Shown here: one piece after another, positions 50,128-51,731 of the stretch
Layout: each line of letters starts with the position of its first letter
Numbering within the stretch: position 1 is the stretch's first letter
NCBI GenBank assembly: GCA_964370445.1
Contig: CAYJJK010000005.1
Span: 1-51,731, forward strand
DNA length: 51,731 bases
Direction: 5' to 3'
Origin: JAAYCI01 sp964370445
GTDB lineage: Bacteria; Bacillota; Clostridia; Oscillospirales; Ruminococcaceae
The notes under the pieces: generated by a model
Database searches by the model: none
Seen by the model: the letters and a program-made list of their open reading frames with translations, nothing else
What the model was told of the DNA's origin: nothing
Made by a program: the position numbers and the translations under genes

Positions 50128-51731
50128 CTAAGGGTTAACCCATTCCAAAGTGATGGTTTTGCTTTGTGCAGTGGCTCCGCCTGCATCGGTGACCACACAA
50201 TAGTATGTATCGGTTGGCGGTATGTCAAAATCAAGCTCGGTCGGCGGTGTGTAGCTTGCGGTTGTTGCGCCGTCAAGGGGGGTACCGTTTTTGTACCACC
50301 GATACGAGTAACCTGGTGTGCCACCAGCGGCAGTAACAGTTAAGGCCGTGGGCGTTTCAGCCGCTGTATAGGTGTACGTATCCGCATTGCTTGAGCTAAG
50401 CGTGAGCGATGATGATACTTCCACGGTGGCCGCCTGTGTGGTAAGCGTATTGCGTTGGTTGTTCACGATGCTGATCACTTCGCAGAAGTAGCTTACCGTG
50501 CCAAGAGCCGTTGTGGGCGGTGTGTAGCTTGCGGCTGTTGCGCCACCTATCAGCACACTGGCTTGATCGCCCACCTTGCTGTACCATTGGTAGCTAAGGT
50601 TTTCGCCCTGTGCCGCCACGGTGAGCGGGGCTGCAGCAGCATTTTGTGTATACTGTGCGCCCTGCGGCTGGCTTGTGATGGCAAGGTATGGAAGCACTTG
50701 CACTTTTACAGTGTTCGAAATGAGAGAATTAACGTGGGGAGCGCTCACTACGCATGAATAGTAAAATTCGCCCACTTGGTCTGTGGGGGGAGCGTAGCGG
50801 TTTTGCGTGGCGTCTTGAATGAGGGTTTGGGCTATACCTTCGCTGTTAGTGGCATACCACTGGTACCCCACATTTGCGCCCGTGGCCTCTATAAACAGGG
50901 AACTCTCCTCACTCACAGTATCCCCTTGCATATACATTCTGCTAATCGGCTGCCTTGTGATGCTAAGGTTTAGCTCCGCCTGAGACGCAAACACCTGCAC
51001 CGAGATGGGGGGTGATGGGATAGAGTAACCACTGGGGGCAGTCGCCACACAGTAATAATAGGTGATGCCCAAGTCTTGTGTAAGCGGTTTGTAGGTGCTA
51101 TTCGTTGCACCGGAAATGGGCGTGCCCCCGGTGTTGGAGTTGTTCGTGTTTGCATACCATTGGTATCTCAAATTGTTCCCTGCAACCGACACATACAGGT
51201 CTATTACGTCGATCGCCTGCGTGTGACGCACATAGCGTGCATCCCTTCCCCACGCCATAAACAAAACGTCGTACCCGAAACTATCGGACCCACCCTGATT
51301 CTGCGCAATGTCAAGGGTAACGTCTTCTGTAATACCAGGAACCTCACGGGCTTCATCGAGGGCATCCTTTAAGTCATTCATGGCCGTCAAAAGATTACCG
51401 GAAGCGGTTTCGCCATCTGCCAATGTGTCTGTTATATCCCCTGTGTCATAATCGTCTGTGCTTTGGCCGGCTTCGCTTAAAAGTTCTAGGATGGCGTCAA
51501 TTTCTGCCTGCTGTGCTTCTACGGCCTCTATTGCATCGAGCAGGCTTTCGTGAACGGACTCGGCAAGCTCTAAAACCTCTTCGCCATCCGAAAGCAGGCT
51601 CCTTGCGGTAGCTGTGTCGTTCTCCGTAAGGGCATTTACAAGGCGGAGAGTGATATCGCTACAATCTTCGGTGGCTTCTTTTGCCGCCGCAATGGCCCGC
51701 GCCAGTTCATCAAGCAGGGCATCCATCTCTA
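50128..51731 (-). CDS. Surface protein with coiled-coil and four Ig-like repeats (partial)
   Basis: At least 532 residues; the frame stays open to the window edge, so the true N-terminus and any signal peptide lie outside. Residues 1-125 are an acidic Ala/Glu-rich helix. From about residue 170 come four beta-sandwich units of 80-100 residues, each with YQWY or YRWY, a Gly-Ala-T-x-x-Y-x-P-P turn and a late YYCVVT-like strand, typical of bacterial Ig-like domains. It ends at WVNP without LPXTG or a membrane helix. It probably binds another surface or a neighbour. Homologous units in tandem can differ in number. Confidence 0.8.
   Translation of the reverse strand, partial: EMDALLDELARAIAAAKEATEDCSDITLRLVNALTENDTATARSLLSDGEEVLELAESVHESLLDAIEAVEAQQAEIDAILELLSEAGQSTDDYDTGDITDTLADGETASGNLLTAMNDLKDALDEAREVPGITEDVTLDIAQNQGGSDSFGYDVLFMAWGRDARYVRHTQAIDVIDLYVSVAGNNLRYQWYANTNNSNTGGTPISGATNSTYKPLTQDLGITYYYCVATAPSGYSIPSPPISVQVFASQAELNLSITRQPISRMYMQGDTVSEESSLFIEATGANVGYQWYATNSEGIAQTLIQDATQNRYAPPTDQVGEFYYSCVVSAPHVNSLISNTVKVQVLPYLAITSQPQGAQYTQNAAAAPLTVAAQGENLSYQWYSKVGDQASVLIGGATAASYTPPTTALGTVSYFCEVISIVNNQRNTLTTQAATVEVSSSLTLSSSNADTYTYTAAETPTALTVTAAGGTPGYSYRWYKNGTPLDGATTASYTPPTELDFDIPPTDTYYCVVTDAGGATAQSKTITLEWVNP

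Overview
The window looks like the chromosome of a motile, low-to-mid GC, Gram-positive anaerobe of the class Clostridia, probably an Oscillospirales/Ruminococcaceae-type gut or sediment bacterium. The reasons are the strong AGGAGG-type ribosome sites, TTG/GTG starts, the YmfF-YmfH-Lgt gene order, the UPF0735-ACT/hom/lysC run, a CD1871A-type CXXC mini-protein beside a TlpA lipoprotein and a 4Fe-4S membrane protein, and a corrinoid methyl-transfer locus under a PocR/AraC regulator. The genus assignment is inference.

Layout. 0-6.3 kb: flavodoxin-like protein, GlnRS and GltX on the minus strand, a tRNA-Val(GAC), a bacteriohemerythrin and a type-B carboxylesterase. 6.3-11.3 kb: a lone flagellin gene with a well-matched sigma-28 promoter, flanked by about 160-bp inverted repeats, then a PutP-type Na+/solute symporter and structured intergenic repeats. 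11.3-15 kb: CofE-like ligase and AsnA pair, then an AroE-AroK fusion. 15.3-25.2 kb: a zinc-ribbon/tandem-repeat membrane protein (with an assembly gap), UPF0735-hom-lysC, a VanY-like protein with a broken active site, an M16 peptidase pair, Lgt with a long Lys/Glu tail and a 54-residue membrane mini-protein. 25.4-34.3 kb: YqeB-like protein, a TlpA/CXXC/4Fe-4S redox cluster, malic enzyme, cytosine-deaminase-like amidohydrolase, 5'-nucleotidase lipoprotein and a RibD-C reductase. 34.5-42 kb: cardiolipin synthase, a membrane diguanylate cyclase, a second zinc-ribbon/tandem-repeat protein (gap 2) and a protein of three fused Rid domains.

42.2-49.1 kb is the most distinctive block. It holds a corrinoid protein, a methyltransferase of the URO-D family fused to a thioredoxin-like domain, a CobW-type GTPase, a DUF2284 cysteine-rich protein and a [2Fe-2S]/ASKHA corrinoid-reactivation protein, all on the minus strand and divergent from a PocR-AraC regulator. 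No MttB-, MtaB- or MtmB-like substrate methyltransferase is present, so the methyl donor is unknown. A 10-N gap falsely joins the CobW and DUF2284 genes in one frame. 49.4-51.7 kb: a secreted YiiX-like permuted papain-fold protein and a partial surface protein with four Ig-like repeats.

The intergenic DNA is unusually rich in dispersed structured repeats: a roughly 125-bp family (three copies), a GGGGCGGCGCCCC hairpin family (three copies plus a relative) and a 104-bp inverted-repeat element. Three N runs (15672-15771, 38750-38849, 44483-44492) are gaps of nominal length; two lie in coding tandem repeats and two create frame artefacts.
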